From Flavobacterium gelatinilyticum (GTDB lineage Bacteria; Bacteroidota; Bacteroidia; Flavobacteriales; Flavobacteriaceae): a stretch of 64,000 nucleotides of DNA. A program made the position numbers and the translations under genes. How positions within the stretch are numbered: position 1 is the stretch's first letter; the number at the start of each line of letters is the position of its first letter. The stretch is from contig NZ_CP114287.1 of NCBI RefSeq assembly GCF_027111295.1, positions 1,302,001-1,366,000 of the forward strand. Reading direction: 5' to 3'. This document shows positions 1 through 13,500 of the stretch, piece by piece. The notes below the pieces were generated by a model that was not told the DNA's origin, ran no database searches, and saw only the letters and a program-made list of their open reading frames with translations.

Positions 1-185
1 TGTACAGGATTTTTGGATAACGTAGATAAGGTAAGCGGGGTTACAAAATCCTTAGAAGCAGGTGTCATGACCACCTGGACATGTGCACCTGCCTTTATAA
101 AAAGTCGTACTAATGAGGCTGTTTTATAGGCTGCAATTCCACCGGAAACTCCCAGTAAAATTTTTTTCCCTTTTAAAACTGACAT
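1..185 (-). CDS. coaBC: Phosphopantothenoylcysteine decarboxylase / phosphopantothenate-cysteine ligase, N-terminal fragment
   Basis: The frame opens at an ATG at 183-185 and runs off the window edge, leaving about 61 residues. The fragment begins [20 protein letters not shown], the glycine-rich flavoprotein fold that opens CoaBC. The full bifunctional enzyme makes 4'-phosphopantetheine from 4'-phosphopantothenate in coenzyme A synthesis. It lies 16 bp downstream of the omega-like gene on the same strand and is probably the last visible gene of a bamD-rpoZ-coaBC transcript. Only the decarboxylase half begins here; whether the ligase half is fused cannot be seen. Confidence 0.88.
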   Translation of the reverse strand, partial: MSVLKGKKILLGVSGGIAAYKTASLVRLFIKAGAHVQVVMTPASKDFVTPLTLSTLSKNPV

Positions 186-201
186 TATATACTATATTAA
201 A

Positions 202-519
202 TTATTTATTTGAATTTCTGTGGTATGTTTTACCATCTAACCATTCCTGAACAGCTAAAGCATGTGGTTTTGGTAATTTTTCGTAAAATTTAGAAACTTC
301 AATCTGCTCTTTATTTTCAAAAACTTCTTCAAGACTGTCATTATAAGTAGCAAACTCCTCTAATTTCTCAGTTAATTCTTTTTTAATTTCAGAATTAATT
401 TGATTTGCTCTTTTAGCCATAATGGTAATTGCCTCATACACATTTCCTGTTGGCTCTTCAATAACTGTTTTATTGTAAGTTATTGTGTTAACAGGAGCAT
501 TCGTCTTTTTTAAATCCAT
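202..519 (-). CDS. rpoZ: DNA-directed RNA polymerase omega subunit, Bacteroidota type
   Basis: The 105-residue protein matches my recollection of the divergent Bacteroidota omega subunit: a short N-terminal lead, then the conserved stretch NVYEAITIMAKRANQIN (about residues 26-42), which corresponds to the omega helix that clamps the beta-prime subunit. A charged helical segment and a C-terminal tail follow. Omega helps RNA polymerase assembly. The gene sits 9 bp downstream of bamD and 16 bp upstream of coaBC, an order common in flavobacteria. The family is divergent from the proteobacterial one, so the call rests on the motif and the gene order. Confidence 0.8.
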   Translation of the reverse strand: MDLKKTNAPVNTITYNKTVIEEPTGNVYEAITIMAKRANQINSEIKKELTEKLEEFATYNDSLEEVFENKEQIEVSKFYEKLPKPHALAVQEWLDGKTYHRNSNK

Positions 520-528
520 GACTTTATT

Positions 529-1323
529 TTATTTAGTAAATTTTTGTAAATCTGTTTCAACTCTGGCATTCATTTCTTCTGCCTGTTTTTTGTATTTCGT
601 ATCGCTTTTAAATTTCAGCAGGTTAGCATAAGCTGTCTGAGCAACATGTAAACGTTCTTCCATTTTTGCAGGAACGCTGTTTATGGCCAGCTTGTATGCT
701 GAATCGTATTTATAAAACAACGCATCTTCTTTGTATGGTGTTCCAGGAAAATCTGCAATAAAATTATCAAATGCCACTAAAGCCGATTTAAAATCAGAAA
801 TTGTATTGTAGCCTTTAGCATTCTCGTATGCTTTTTTCTCTAATTTTCCATTTAAGATTTTTACAGTCTCATTTGCCTGAGCCATGTATTCTGAGTTTGG
901 ATAATTATCAATAAAAGTCTGCAGTTTTTCTAAAGCTTTTACAGTATCTGACTGATCCAGACTGTAAACCGGAGCCAATTTTGAATAACTGTACGCACCT
1001 AAAAAGGCTGCTTCCTGAACTTTTTCGCTTCGAGGGTATCCTGAAACAAAGCTTTCAAACTGATAGCCTGCTAAATAATACTGATGTGTTTTGTAATAAG
1101 ACTGAGAAAACATGTAAAACAGCTTTTCTGCCTGAGGCTTACCTCTGTAAGAAGGAGCCAATTGTTCAAAAAGACGAATCGCTTTTGAGTATCTTCCTGC
1201 TTCATACATTTTTGTCGCCACTTCGAACTTCGCCGCAACATCTTCATTTTTTAATGCTTTTTGATACTCACTACAAGAACAAAAAAGGGCAACAATAATT
1301 AATAGAGATACTATTTTTTTCAT
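529..1323 (-). CDS. bamD: Outer membrane protein assembly factor BamD (lipoprotein)
   Basis: The 264-residue protein has a lipoprotein signal peptide (hydrophobic segment ending CSCS, acylated Cys at 15 or 17). Tetratricopeptide-like helices follow, including the BamD-typical MYEAGRYSKAIRLFEQLAP (about residues 40-58) and a later segment around the FIDNYPNSEY motif. BamD anchors the BAM complex that inserts beta-barrels in the outer membrane. Length and lipidation fit the family. A clear flavobacterial promoter lies 68-98 bp upstream (1391-1421), and rpoZ and coaBC follow closely, so this is probably the first gene of the transcript. Confidence 0.92.
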   Translation of the reverse strand: MKKIVSLLIIVALFCSCSEYQKALKNEDVAAKFEVATKMYEAGRYSKAIRLFEQLAPSYRGKPQAEKLFYMFSQSYYKTHQYYLAGYQFESFVSGYPRSEKVQEAAFLGAYSYSKLAPVYSLDQSDTVKALEKLQTFIDNYPNSEYMAQANETVKILNGKLEKKAYENAKGYNTISDFKSALVAFDNFIADFPGTPYKEDALFYKYDSAYKLAINSVPAKMEERLHVAQTAYANLLKFKSDTKYKKQAEEMNARVETDLQKFTK

Positions 1324-1390
1324 TTTCTTACTTTATATTTAAGATTTCTTAGACTTATACCAAAGAAAAATAGCCCCGAAGTTCCGGTGG

Positions 1391-1421
1391 CAAATTTAGG
1401 TATTAATTTAGCGACTGCAAA
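1391..1421 (-). promoter_or_regulatory. Flavobacterial promoter for bamD-rpoZ-coaBC
   Basis: Reading the minus strand, TTTG (1418-1421) is followed by 19 bases and then TAAATTTG (1391-1398). This is the Bacteroidota -33/-7 pattern TTTG-N19-TAnnTTTG. It lies about 68 bp upstream of the bamD ATG, leaving a moderate 5' leader. Confidence 0.7.
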
Positions 1422-1460
1422 ATAATTTTTTAGTATATTAAAATACTAACACTTTAACAA

Positions 1461-2342
1461 TTATTTAATGCTGTTTTTCACAAAGTCATTTAATCTTTCG
1501 GCCAAAGAATCGTCTACAGAAACTAACGGAAGTCGGACTGTGTTTTCAGCAATGTTCATTGCCTGAAAAACGTGCTTGATTCCCGCAGGATTTCCCTGTT
1601 CGAAAATCATATCAATACAGTCTGCTAAAAAGTAATGATTCTTAAATGCTTCTGCCGCTTTTTTATTAAGCCCTAAACGAATCATTTCTGAAAATTCTTT
1701 TGGGTAACCTTGTCCAATAACCGAGATTACTCCTGCCCCGCCAGCTAAAACAATTGGAAGTGCAATCATATCATCTCCTGAAATAACAAGGAAATCTTTT
1801 GGCGCATCTTTAATAAGTTTTAAAGCTTGTGCCATATCGCCTGCCGCTTCTTTAATTGCAACTACATTATCAAAATCATTTGCCAGACGAATTACTGTTG
1901 AAGGAAGCATGTTGCTTGAAGTTCTTCCCGGAACATTATATAGGATTACCGGTACTGGAGAAGCTTCTGCAATTGCTTTGAAGTGCTGGTAAATTCCTTC
2001 CTGTGTTGGTTTATTGTAATAAGGTGATACAGACAAAATAGCTTCAAATGCAGAAAAATCTCTTGTTTTTAATTCTTCAACAATCTGCATGGTATTATTT
2101 CCGCCAACTCCAAGAACAAGAGGAAGCCTTCCTTTATTTACATCTATTACTGTATTGATAACTAATTCTTTCTCTTCTTGTGTAAGGGTTGCATTTTCTG
2201 CTGTTGTTCCCATAACCACAAGATACTCTACTCCTCCATCAATTGAGAAATTAACGATGCGCTGTAAGGCTTCAATATCTACTGAAAAGTCTTTTTTAAA
2301 AGGAGTTACAAGCGCAACACCAGTTCCTATTAATGATTGCAT
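1461..2342 (-). CDS. dapA: 4-hydroxy-tetrahydrodipicolinate synthase
   Basis: The 293-residue protein condenses pyruvate with aspartate semialdehyde, the first committed step to diaminopimelate and lysine. It has the family features: GTTAEN near residue 45 (Thr47), Tyr109 in SPYYN, Tyr135 in ILYNVPGRT and the Schiff-base lysine Lys164 in VAIKEAAGD. Length is normal for DapA. It follows the DUF6913 gene by 16 bp on the same strand, so the two are probably cotranscribed. The gap to bamD downstream contains the bamD promoter. Confidence 0.96.
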   Translation of the reverse strand: MQSLIGTGVALVTPFKKDFSVDIEALQRIVNFSIDGGVEYLVVMGTTAENATLTQEEKELVINTVIDVNKGRLPLVLGVGGNNTMQIVEELKTRDFSAFEAILSVSPYYNKPTQEGIYQHFKAIAEASPVPVILYNVPGRTSSNMLPSTVIRLANDFDNVVAIKEAAGDMAQALKLIKDAPKDFLVISGDDMIALPIVLAGGAGVISVIGQGYPKEFSEMIRLGLNKKAAEAFKNHYFLADCIDMIFEQGNPAGIKHVFQAMNIAENTVRLPLVSVDDSLAERLNDFVKNSIK

Positions 2343-2358
2343 ATTTTGAATTATAATA

Positions 2359-2871
2359 TTATTTTATACTTTTTAAATACCTAAACAATTCCGAAATGAA
2401 AAGTTTATATTCTGCCATAGATGTGTTTATCATCCATCGGTTTAATCTTTCATCAACAGATGAAAACCCAACTTTGAATTTCGCTTTTGATTTGCTGGTT
2501 ATCATCATTAAAATAGTGTTTTCAATGTTGTAATAACTAATCAAAAGATCAAATTCTGTATCTGCAAATTCATTTAAAAAAACTTCTGTAATCTGCCCTC
2601 TCCAGTTGATATGTCTTTTACTAAAAGTAGGTCTTGAATACGTTTTTTTCTTTTTGAATCTGCTTCTGTATGCAGCTATTTTAATATTCTCCTGAGAAAT
2701 TCCATTTAAAACAAGTTCCCGGATCAATTCCTTTGATTCGCGAAATTTGCTTTCGTCTATCAATAAACCAACAGTTTGCACATTACTTGTAAAAACTTCC
2801 TTTTTGAAAATACGCAAGTTATTTTTTAATGATTTTTTTACAAAAAACTCCTTTATATAATTCAAAAACAT
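2359..2871 (-). CDS. DUF6913 family protein
   Basis: A 170-residue basic protein without a signal peptide or membrane segment. It resembles a flavobacterial family I recall as DUF6913: an N-terminal [12 protein letters not shown] segment, a predicted alternating beta/alpha region with [10 protein letters not shown] (about residues 35-44), the motif FNKxHINWRG-like SKRHINWRG and a FDLLISYYN strand. Function is unknown. It lies 16 bp upstream of dapA on the same strand and diverges from the 5'-nucleotidase pair. The layout suggests cotranscription with dapA but does not show a role in lysine synthesis. Confidence 0.7.
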   Translation of the reverse strand: MFLNYIKEFFVKKSLKNNLRIFKKEVFTSNVQTVGLLIDESKFRESKELIRELVLNGISQENIKIAAYRSRFKKKKTYSRPTFSKRHINWRGQITEVFLNEFADTEFDLLISYYNIENTILMMITSKSKAKFKVGFSSVDERLNRWMINTSMAEYKLFISELFRYLKSIK

Positions 2872-2917
2872 AGTACTTTTACAAATTACAAAATTAATTA
2901 TTTAAGCCGCATTTAAA

Positions 2918-3697
2918 ATGGTAAAACTAAAAAAGTATAACCGATTTTTAAAACTTTTTGTTATATTCTTAACAGTTATTTCAATCTCTTCCTGCAGCCC
3001 TAAGGCATACAATGTAACAAAAATAGAAGGAAAACAAATTCCGGTAACCGAAAAAAATACCGAAACTCCTGAAATAGAAAATTTTATCAAGCCTTATCGC
3101 GATCATATAAATAAAGATTTAGACAGTGTTCTGGCTTACTGCCCTGAAACGTTGGACAAAAGTACAGGTAAATGGCAGACTACAATAGGAAATCTAATGG
3201 CAGATATCATTATAAAGCGCGGTAATACTGTTTTTAAAGCTCGTGAAAATAAAGATATTGATATATGCTTTTTAAATCATGGCGGTATCAGGGCTATCCT
3301 GCCTAAAGGAAATGTTACAACACGATCTGCTTATGAAATCATGCCTTTTGAAAACAATCTTGTTGTTCTCGAATTAAAAGGTGAACAGATTAAAGAAATT
3401 ACAACTTATATTATTAAGGAGAAAAAACCGCATCCTTTAGCGGGAATGACTTTTATTATTGCAAAAGATAATACAGCCAAGAATATCCTTGTACAGGGAA
3501 AACCTCTGGACGTTAATAAAACCTATTACGTCGCCACAAATGATTATCTGGCAAACGGAGGCGACAGCATGACTTTTTTCGCAAAAAATACAAAGAAATT
3601 TGATTTGAATTATAAACTTCGAAATGTACTGATTGATTATTTTAAAGAAGTAGATACTATTCCGGTTCCGAGGGATATTAGAATTACAGAAGAATAA
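2918..3697 (+). CDS. 5'-nucleotidase C-terminal domain lipoprotein
   Basis: The 259-residue protein has a lipoprotein signal peptide (hydrophobic stretch 10-25, Cys26 in SISSCSP). The body matches the C-terminal substrate-binding domain of bacterial 5'-nucleotidase/UshA proteins: NHGGIRA (residues 120-126), a PFENNLVVLELKG strand and the YYVATNDYLANGGDSM loop that in this family stacks on the nucleobase. The metallophosphatase domain that normally precedes it is absent and is encoded by the next gene, 56 bp downstream. I infer that the two products form one periplasmic or surface nucleotidase in two chains. Catalysis cannot reside in this chain alone. Confidence 0.82.
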   Translation: MVKLKKYNRFLKLFVIFLTVISISSCSPKAYNVTKIEGKQIPVTEKNTETPEIENFIKPYRDHINKDLDSVLAYCPETLDKSTGKWQTTIGNLMADIIIKRGNTVFKARENKDIDICFLNHGGIRAILPKGNVTTRSAYEIMPFENNLVVLELKGEQIKEITTYIIKEKKPHPLAGMTFIIAKDNTAKNILVQGKPLDVNKTYYVATNDYLANGGDSMTFFAKNTKKFDLNYKLRNVLIDYFKEVDTIPVPRDIRITEE

Positions 3698-3753
3698 AAA
3701 AGACATTTCGAACAAAACAAAAACGAGAAGCGTTTACGCAAAAAATATAGAAA

Positions 3754-4654
3754 ATGAAAAGAAGAGAATTTATCGAGAAAACTGCTGCCAGTACTGCTTT
3801 ATTAAGCCTTGGATTATCTTTGAGCAGTTTTGAAACCAACGATATTAAACACTTAACTGTTCTTCATACAAACGATGTACACAGTCATATTGATCCTTTT
3901 CCTGCTGATGATCCCCGTAATCCAAATAAAGGAGGGATTTCGCGCCGTGCTGCTCTTATAGAAACAATTCGCCGCGAAAATCCTAATGTGCTTTTACTTG
4001 ATGCCGGTGATATTTTTCAGGGAACTCCTTATTTTAATTATTATGGCGGCGAGCTTGAATTTAAATTAATGAGCATGATGAAATATGATGCCTCTACAAT
4101 TGGAAACCATGATTTTGACAATGGTCTGGATGGATTGTATGCACAAATGCCTCATGCCACTTTTGAGTTTATTAACTCAAACTATAATTTTAAAAATACG
4201 GTTATGAACGGTCTCGTAAAACCGTATAAAATCTTCAATAAAAACGGCATTAAAGTGGGGGTTTTTGGTGTAGGAATTGAGCTTCAGGGTTTAGTTGACA
4301 AACAATTATACAAGGAAACAGTATATAATAATCCGGTCGAAATTGCGCAGGATATGACGCAGTTATTAAAAAATCAGGAGAAATGCGATTTGGTTATCTG
4401 TCTTTCGCACCTTGGTTACAAATATAAGGATGATGAAAACAAGATTTCTGACTTAAAATTTGCCGCACTTACACAAGATATTGATTTAATCATTGGCGGT
4501 CATACACATACTTTTCTTGACAAACCTACTGTTATAAAAAACAAAGCCGGTGTTGATGTACTGGTAAATCAGGTAGGGTGTTACGGAATCAATTTAGGCC
4601 GTATCGATTTTTATTTTGATAAAGATAAAGCACACACAAATCAGTCGAGATCTA

Positions 4655-4665
<11 letters not shown>
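3754..4665 (+). CDS. Metallophosphatase, catalytic half of a split 5'-nucleotidase
   Basis: The 303-residue protein starts MKRREFIEKTAASTALLSLG, a twin-arginine type signal (RRxFI plus hydrophobic run). The calcineurin-like metal site is complete: HTNDVHSH (Asp41, His43), LDAGD (Asp86), GNHD (Asn118-His119), SHLGYK and GGHTHTFL. Such enzymes hydrolyse nucleotides or sugar-linked nucleotides outside the cytoplasm. It ends after the phosphatase domain, and the matching nucleotidase C-terminal domain is encoded just upstream as a lipoprotein. The Tat signal would mean export folded with metals loaded, while the partner uses the Sec/lipoprotein route. Confidence 0.85.
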
Positions 4666-7373
<2,708 letters not shown>

Positions 7374-7384
7374 TTAACGAATCT

Positions 7385-7392
7385 CAAAAATA
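7385..7392 (-). promoter_or_regulatory. Candidate -7 element for ligA
   Basis: On the minus strand this reads TATTTTTG, matching the TAnnTTTG flavobacterial -7 box. It lies 45 bp upstream of the ligA start. I did not find a well-placed TTG -33 box, so the call is tentative. Confidence 0.4.
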
Positions 7393-7442
7393 GGCTATTT
7401 TTACTTAAAAAATAATACTGCTGCAAAGTTTTGTAAAAATCA

Positions 7443-7476
7443 AAAATCAGGCAGTAAAAGCATACTGCCTGATTTT
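7443..7476 (-). terminator. Rho-independent terminator of the adhesin-porP-ompA operon
   Basis: A 14-bp perfect inverted repeat (AAAATCAGGCAGTA / TACTGCCTGATTTT) with a six-base loop and flanking T runs on both strands. It lies 110 bp past the stop of the OmpA-family gene and 103 bp upstream of ligA. Confidence 0.8.
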
Positions 7477-7585
7477 CTCCTTGTCCATTATTCTTAAAAA
7501 GAATTTAAAAAAACCAACTTCCAAATGGTTTCTACGTTCTATATTTTCATGTTGATTATCAAAATCTTAACATGCAAATATAGTA

Positions 7586-9523
7586 CTATTTTTGAATAAT
7601 GATAAAGTCAGAGCGTCTGTTTAATAAATGTTCTTCTTCAGTACATTTCACTCCGTTTTTGCATTTATTGATTAAGCGGCTTTCACCGTAACCAATGGCA
7701 CTTTCGATTCTTGAAGCATCGATTCCTTGTGACACAATATAGTCTCTGGTTGATTTTGCTCTGTTATCAGAAAGTTTTAAGTTGTATGAATCTTTTCCGC
7801 GGGAATCTGTATGTGATTCTATTTTAATGCGAATGTTGGGAAACTTCTGCATAATGAAGACCACTTTTGTCAATTCTTCTACAGCCAGAGGTGTAATGTC
7901 GTATTTGTCGTAATCAAAGTAAATTGGTTTAACATCAACCATTTCTACGCCTTTCTTTTTCACCACTAAATCATCGTAATTGCTTAGTTCGAAATTTACA
8001 TTAGGAATTTCGCGTTCGTTTTCTTTTGTAGTTTCGACTGTTCTTTCGTCACTGCTGTAGTTTGGTTTGGCCGCAATCATATTGACCACTTTATTACACG
8101 GCACTGTAATGGCATATTTCCCTTCGTAATTAGTTTTGGTTTCGCCTAATACTTCTTTAAAAGAGTTGTAAGCCATAATAGTAACATCTGTTAAAGGCAG
8201 TTTGGTTTTTCTGTCAACAGCCATTCCTGATATGTTTTGGTTACAAACCGGTTTTCCTTTGGTAAAAGCGTAGATATCATCATCTCCTTTACCTCCTGCC
8301 CTGTTTGATGAAATGTAGCCGTAACTTTCTGTCTTGTCTACTATATAAGCAAAATCATCTTTGTTGCTGTTTATAGGAGCGCCTAAATTGCGTGGAACGG
8401 TAAAATTTCCATCCGGCAGAAATTTACTTTCGTAAACATCTAAATCACCAAGGCCGTAATGTCCGTCTGAAGAAAAATAAAGTATTCCGTTTCTAAAAAA
8501 TGGAAAAAGGTCATTACCAATTGTATTGATATTAGGTCCCAGATTTAAAGGAGAACTCATTGTACCATCATCTGAAATTTTCACAACATACAAATCGGTT
8601 TCACCAAAACCTCCCGGCATATCGGATGCAAAGAAAAGCCATTGTCCGTCATCGCTTAAGCAAGGATGTCCTACCGAATAATCTTCGCTGTTGAAGAAAA
8701 CGCCCTGCGGATTTTCGAGTTTGTTATCGACAAGTGATCCTTTGATAATCTGGAAATTGTTGATTTTATTTCCGTCTAAAACCAGTTTGTTTTTCTTTAC
8801 AATGTTCGTTGTATAATAGATCGTTTTTCCGCTTGCATCAAAAGTCGCTGTTGCTTCGTGGTATTTACTCATTACGTTGGGTAAAAATAACGTTTCGTTG
8901 AATAAACTCCCATCGGCAGGATTTCTTTCAGATAAATACAAATTCAGGAAAGGCTGGTTGTTCCATGTATACAGTTTTTCGCTGAATTTTGTTGTATCTC
9001 TCGCAGAAGTAAACACGATTTTTTCCTGAAAAAAGGCGGTTCCAAAATCAGATTTACTGGTATTGATATCCAGATTTTTAACCTGATACAAAGGTTTTGC
9101 TTTTGCCAGACTGTCCAGAATTTTTTTCTGGGCTACATAACGATTGATTTCTTTTTGGTCTCCTTTTTTATCGAGATATTCTTTTGTGATCTTATCTGCT
9201 TCATCATAATCCATGACTGCTTTCATAGTCTGAATATAACGCAGATAGTAAATGTCTGTTAAATTATTGCCTTGTACTTCGTAAAGTTTTCTATACCATT
9301 TTAATGCATTTCGTGCATCTGAAATAAAATAATACGAGTCGGCTGCATTTTTTAAAGTCTGTGCCGATGGATTCTTGATATTCTGCAGACATTCTTCGTA
9401 TGCTTTTGAAGCATCTGTATAAGAGAAGTTTCTGAACAAAGCATCGGCTTTCTTTAAATTAGTCTTTTGAGCAAAACTAAACGTAATGCTCAAGACTAAA
9501 CTCAGGATATATAATTTTTTCAT
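7586..9523 (-). CDS. OmpA-family protein with TPR, PD40 repeats and peptidoglycan-binding domain
   Basis: The 645-residue protein has a Sec signal peptide ending FSFAQ (cleavage near residue 19). TPR-like helices follow (about 25-135), then WD40-like PD40 beta-propeller segments (DGQWLFFASDMPGGFGETDLY, FFRNGILYFSSDG, YGYISSNRAGGKGDDDIYAF), a carboxypeptidase-regulatory-like beta domain starting NISGMAVDRKTK, and a C-terminal OmpA domain (about 530-645) with the peptidoglycan-binding motif SHTDSRG and LSDNRA. The same architecture accompanies T9SS PorP/SprF genes in many flavobacteria. It lies 11 bp after porP. I infer that it anchors or guides the adhesin or its outer-membrane partner to the peptidoglycan. 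Confidence 0.88.
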   Translation of the reverse strand: MKKLYILSLVLSITFSFAQKTNLKKADALFRNFSYTDASKAYEECLQNIKNPSAQTLKNAADSYYFISDARNALKWYRKLYEVQGNNLTDIYYLRYIQTMKAVMDYDEADKITKEYLDKKGDQKEINRYVAQKKILDSLAKAKPLYQVKNLDINTSKSDFGTAFFQEKIVFTSARDTTKFSEKLYTWNNQPFLNLYLSERNPADGSLFNETLFLPNVMSKYHEATATFDASGKTIYYTTNIVKKNKLVLDGNKINNFQIIKGSLVDNKLENPQGVFFNSEDYSVGHPCLSDDGQWLFFASDMPGGFGETDLYVVKISDDGTMSSPLNLGPNINTIGNDLFPFFRNGILYFSSDGHYGLGDLDVYESKFLPDGNFTVPRNLGAPINSNKDDFAYIVDKTESYGYISSNRAGGKGDDDIYAFTKGKPVCNQNISGMAVDRKTKLPLTDVTIMAYNSFKEVLGETKTNYEGKYAITVPCNKVVNMIAAKPNYSSDERTVETTKENEREIPNVNFELSNYDDLVVKKKGVEMVDVKPIYFDYDKYDITPLAVEELTKVVFIMQKFPNIRIKIESHTDSRGKDSYNLKLSDNRAKSTRDYIVSQGIDASRIESAIGYGESRLINKCKNGVKCTEEEHLLNRRSDFIIIQK

Positions 9524-9534
9524 ACTTACAATTT

Positions 9535-10467
9535 TTAGAAGAATCGAGGAGATTTGATTTTATTCTGACCTTTATTGAACGTGTAGCGTAAAATGAATTC
9601 ATGTGTACCATCATTATACTTGTTCAACTCGCTGATTGTGTAATCGAAAGCGTAGCCCAGATAAAAACTTGGTGATATTTGAAAACCTGCGAGTATACTT
9701 ACCGAATCATCTGTACGGTATGATCCTCCAATGACAAACTTTTCAGCTATCATAAAATTCGCCGATACATCAGCAGTGAGCGGCGCACCGCTTACTGCTT
9801 TTACTAAAAATGCTGGTTTGAACTTTAAATTCGGGTTCAAATCAAAAACATATCCTCCCATCAAAAAATAATGTAAACGATCATAGTCTATAGATTCCTG
9901 AACATCATCATAATAATCGCTTCTGATAAAACTTGGAACCGAAAGACCTAAATAGAATTTCTCCGTATAGTAGTAAATACCTGCTCCAACAGCCAGTTTC
10001 ATCTGGTTAGTAATATTCTGATTCAGCAGAACATCATTATTGTTGTAATATTTCCCTTTAGACCAGTCTATGTTTAACATTCTCGTTCCGGCTTTAAGAC
10101 CAAATGCTAATCTTTTTTCATAGCCAAGAGGTACAGAATAAGAAAAGTTTCCGTCAAGATACAGCTCGTTTGAAGGACCTATTTTATCATTGACAACACT
10201 TAATCCTAAACCAATATTCTCGTTAGTAAGAGGCGAATGAATAGAAAACGATTGTGTTTCCGGCGCTCCTGAAATTCCTACCCATTGCGAACGATGCAAA
10301 AGAGTGGCTTCTAAAGTGCCGGTTGATCCGGCATAAGCCGGATTAACCGCCATTGTGTTATACATATACTGAGTATATTGGGGATCTTGTTGTGCACTGG
10401 CACATATTGTAATAAAAGAACATATTAAAATGAAATACGTTTCTAATGGTTTTATATATAGTTTCAT
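9535..10467 (-). CDS. PorP/SprF family type IX secretion system membrane protein
   Basis: The 310-residue protein has a signal peptide ending ASAQQ. The mature start QDPQYTQYMYNTMAVNPAYA is diagnostic of the PorP/SprF family, an outer-membrane beta-barrel of about 300 residues. The barrel strands and the aromatic-rich end (FILRYTF) fit. In F. johnsoniae SprF is needed for export or attachment of SprB, which carries a type B C-terminal signal, and sprF-like genes are usually next to a type-B-signal adhesin. That is the case here: the giant adhesin precedes it by 46 bp. It is most likely the dedicated partner of that adhesin. Confidence 0.92.
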   Translation of the reverse strand: MKLYIKPLETYFILICSFITICASAQQDPQYTQYMYNTMAVNPAYAGSTGTLEATLLHRSQWVGISGAPETQSFSIHSPLTNENIGLGLSVVNDKIGPSNELYLDGNFSYSVPLGYEKRLAFGLKAGTRMLNIDWSKGKYYNNNDVLLNQNITNQMKLAVGAGIYYYTEKFYLGLSVPSFIRSDYYDDVQESIDYDRLHYFLMGGYVFDLNPNLKFKPAFLVKAVSGAPLTADVSANFMIAEKFVIGGSYRTDDSVSILAGFQISPSFYLGYAFDYTISELNKYNDGTHEFILRYTFNKGQNKIKSPRFF

Positions 10468-10513
10468 AACGATACTTATTTAATTTAATTAATTAGATGA
10501 TTAATAGAATGTT

Positions 10514-13500
10514 TTATCTCATGATAGATAACCATCCTTTTTTAACCGTTCCATCTCCAATGGTAATCACATAAAAATAAGTACCTGTTGGCAGCATGTC
10601 CCCTCTATTAACTACTCCGGATACATTTGCTGTTCCGTCCCAATCGTTTTCATAGTGTGCTTTGCTGTACACTAATGCACCATATCTATTAAAAACTTTT
10701 AATTCATTATTAGGATAAGATTCGATACAATCTATTCTGAATAAATCATTAGCTCCGTCATTGTTTGGCGTAAATTCGTTGTAAACTGTCAGACAAACCG
10801 GTTCAACAGATGCAGAAGCAGAATTGTTTGATTGATCTACATCTAACGGAGTTGAATTTTCGATTGTAACTACATTTAGATAGTTGCCGCTTGGCAGAAC
10901 CTCTGCTACTATTGTTAATGTAACGCTTTGTCCTGCAGCTAATGTTGGAATTGTCCAAAGTTGTGTTGACTGATCGTAAGTACCTGCAGATGTGCCTGCA
11001 CTTATTAACTGATAGCCGCTTGGCAGTAATTCGCTAACCAATACATCTTTGAAACCACCTTCGCCAACATTGTTTACTGTTATGGTAAAGGTCACATGAT
11101 CGCCAAAATTAGGAGCCGGATTATCAACTACGTTCGTGATTGTTAAATCTGAACATGCTGCCACTGTTACATTTAATGATTTGGTAGTGGTTTCATTACA
11201 GTTGTTTACGTATGTAACCTGTATTGTTCCGGCACCAATATCTGACCATGAAATGGTTGCAGTTCCGTCTGAAGTTCCTCCTCCTGAAACAATTGTTCCA
11301 TTAGTAACTGACCAAACATAATTTGATTTACCATTTGCTATTGAATAAGTCACTTCCTGGAAAACACAAGGAGTGTCGTCTGTAGTAGTAAGCTGCACTA
11401 AAGCATCATTTTCAAAAGCAATTGTAATACCCAGCCTTTCTGCACTTGCACAACCATTAGTTGTATTGTTAAGTGCACTTGCATAATAAGTTGTTGCTGT
11501 AAGCGGCGTATTTGCTGCTAACGGTGTTCCTCCTGTTGCTGCAGCATACCATACTACATTTGGTTCATTAACCAAAATATTGACAAGTGTTGGCAATGCT
11601 GACAAACAGAATGTCTGTGTTGTACTTGGTGCAGTTATAACACCCGGAGTATTTACACTTACTGCAACAGCCAGTCTAACCGGATTTTCACAATTAGTAT
11701 TGCTTGCTATAACACCATAATAAGTTCTGGTTGTTAAAGCTGTCGTCGGAGCAATTGGAGTTCCACCTGTTGCTGTACTGTACCAAATTACGTTTGCCTG
11801 GTTTACCTGAATATTCGCTACCGCTGGATTAGATGTAGAACAGAAATCCTGAGTAGTATCTGTAGTTGTTGGCGTTGGACTTGGATCTTCTACCGTAACA
11901 ATTACCTGTAAACGAGTTGTGCTTTCACATCCTGAAACAGGATCTACGATGTTTCCGTAGTAAGTTCCTGATGTTAATGCTGTAGTTGGCGCTATCGCAG
12001 TTCCGCCAGTTGCTGTTGCAAACCAAATCACATTAGCTTCGTTAACCTGAATACTGGCTATCGTTGGGTTACTGCCAGAGCAGAAACTTTGTGATGTATT
12101 GGCAGTTGTTGGATTCGTTGTATTTCCAACTGTTACTGCTACCAGTAATCTAACATTGCTTTCGCAGCCCGTTACCGGATTTTTGATTGCTCCATAATAA
12201 TTACCATTTACTAATGCTGTCGCTGCTGGAATCGCTGTTCCGCCTGTTGCAGCTGTATACCATACTACATTTGCTTCATTTACCTGAATGTTCGCAACTG
12301 TTGGATTAGTTCCTGAACAGAATGTTTGTGTAGCATCATTTGTAGTTGGCGTCGCAGGATTAGTTACTGTAACTGTAACTAACAATCTTGCATTACTTTC
12401 ACATCCTGCAGCATTTCTAATTGCTGCATAATAAGGACCGTTTGCTAATGCTGTTGTGGCTGGAATCGCTGTTCCGCCTGTAGCAGCTGCGTACCAAACG
12501 ATTGTGCCTGTCGCAGGTGTGTTTACCTGGATATCGGCAACTGTAGGCGAATCAACCAAACAGAAGTCTTGTGTCGCATCTGCTGTGGTTGGTGTGCCAG
12601 GATCGCTTACCGTTACGGCAACTTCTAATCTTACATTGCTTTCACAGTTTGTAATTGGATCTAAGATTGAGGCAAAATAACTTCCTGTAGCTAGTGCAGT
12701 TGTAGCTGGAACCGCTGTTCCGCCTGTGGCAGCTGCATACCAAACGATTGTGCCTGATGCAGGTGTGTTTACCTGAATGTCGGCAACTGTTGGTGCATCC
12801 ACTAAACAAAAGTCTTGCGTTGTATCTGCTGTGGTCGGTGTGCCAGGATCGCTTACCGTTACTTCAACTTGTAATCTAACTGAACTTTCACAGTTGGTTG
12901 CAGGATCTAAAATTGAAGCGAAGTAGTTTCCTGTAGCTAAAGCGGTTGTGGCTGGAATCGCTGTTCCGCCTGTCGCTGCTGTGTACCAAACTATTGAGCC
13001 TGTTGCAGGAGCATTCACCTGAATATTCGCAACTGTCGGAGCATCAACTAAACAGAATGCCTGAGTGGTATCTGCTGTTGTCGGAGTGCCCGGATCGCTT
13101 ACCGTTACTTCAACTTGTAATCTAACTGAACTTTCACAGTTGGTCGTTGTATTTAAAATTGACGCAAAGTATAAACCATTTGTTAATGCTGTTGTAGATG
13201 GAATCGCTGTTCCGCCTGTAGCTGCTGTGTACCAAACAATTGTGCCCGTTGCAGGAGCGTTTACCTGAATATCGGCAACTGTAGGCGAATCAACCAAACA
13301 GAAGTCTTGTGTCGCATCTGCTGTAGTTGGTGTGCCCGGATCGCTTACCGTTACGGCAACTTCTAATCTTACATTGCTTTCACAATTTGTGATTGGATCT
13401 AAGATTGATGCAAAATAACTTCCTGTGGCTAGTGCAGTTGTAGCTGGAATCGCTGTTCCGCCTGTAGCTGCTGCATACCAAACGATTGTGCCTGATGCAG

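Noticed and set aside
981..1298. 105-codon plus-strand frame opposite bamD
   Set aside because: It lies wholly inside bamD in antisense and has no family resemblance or promoter.
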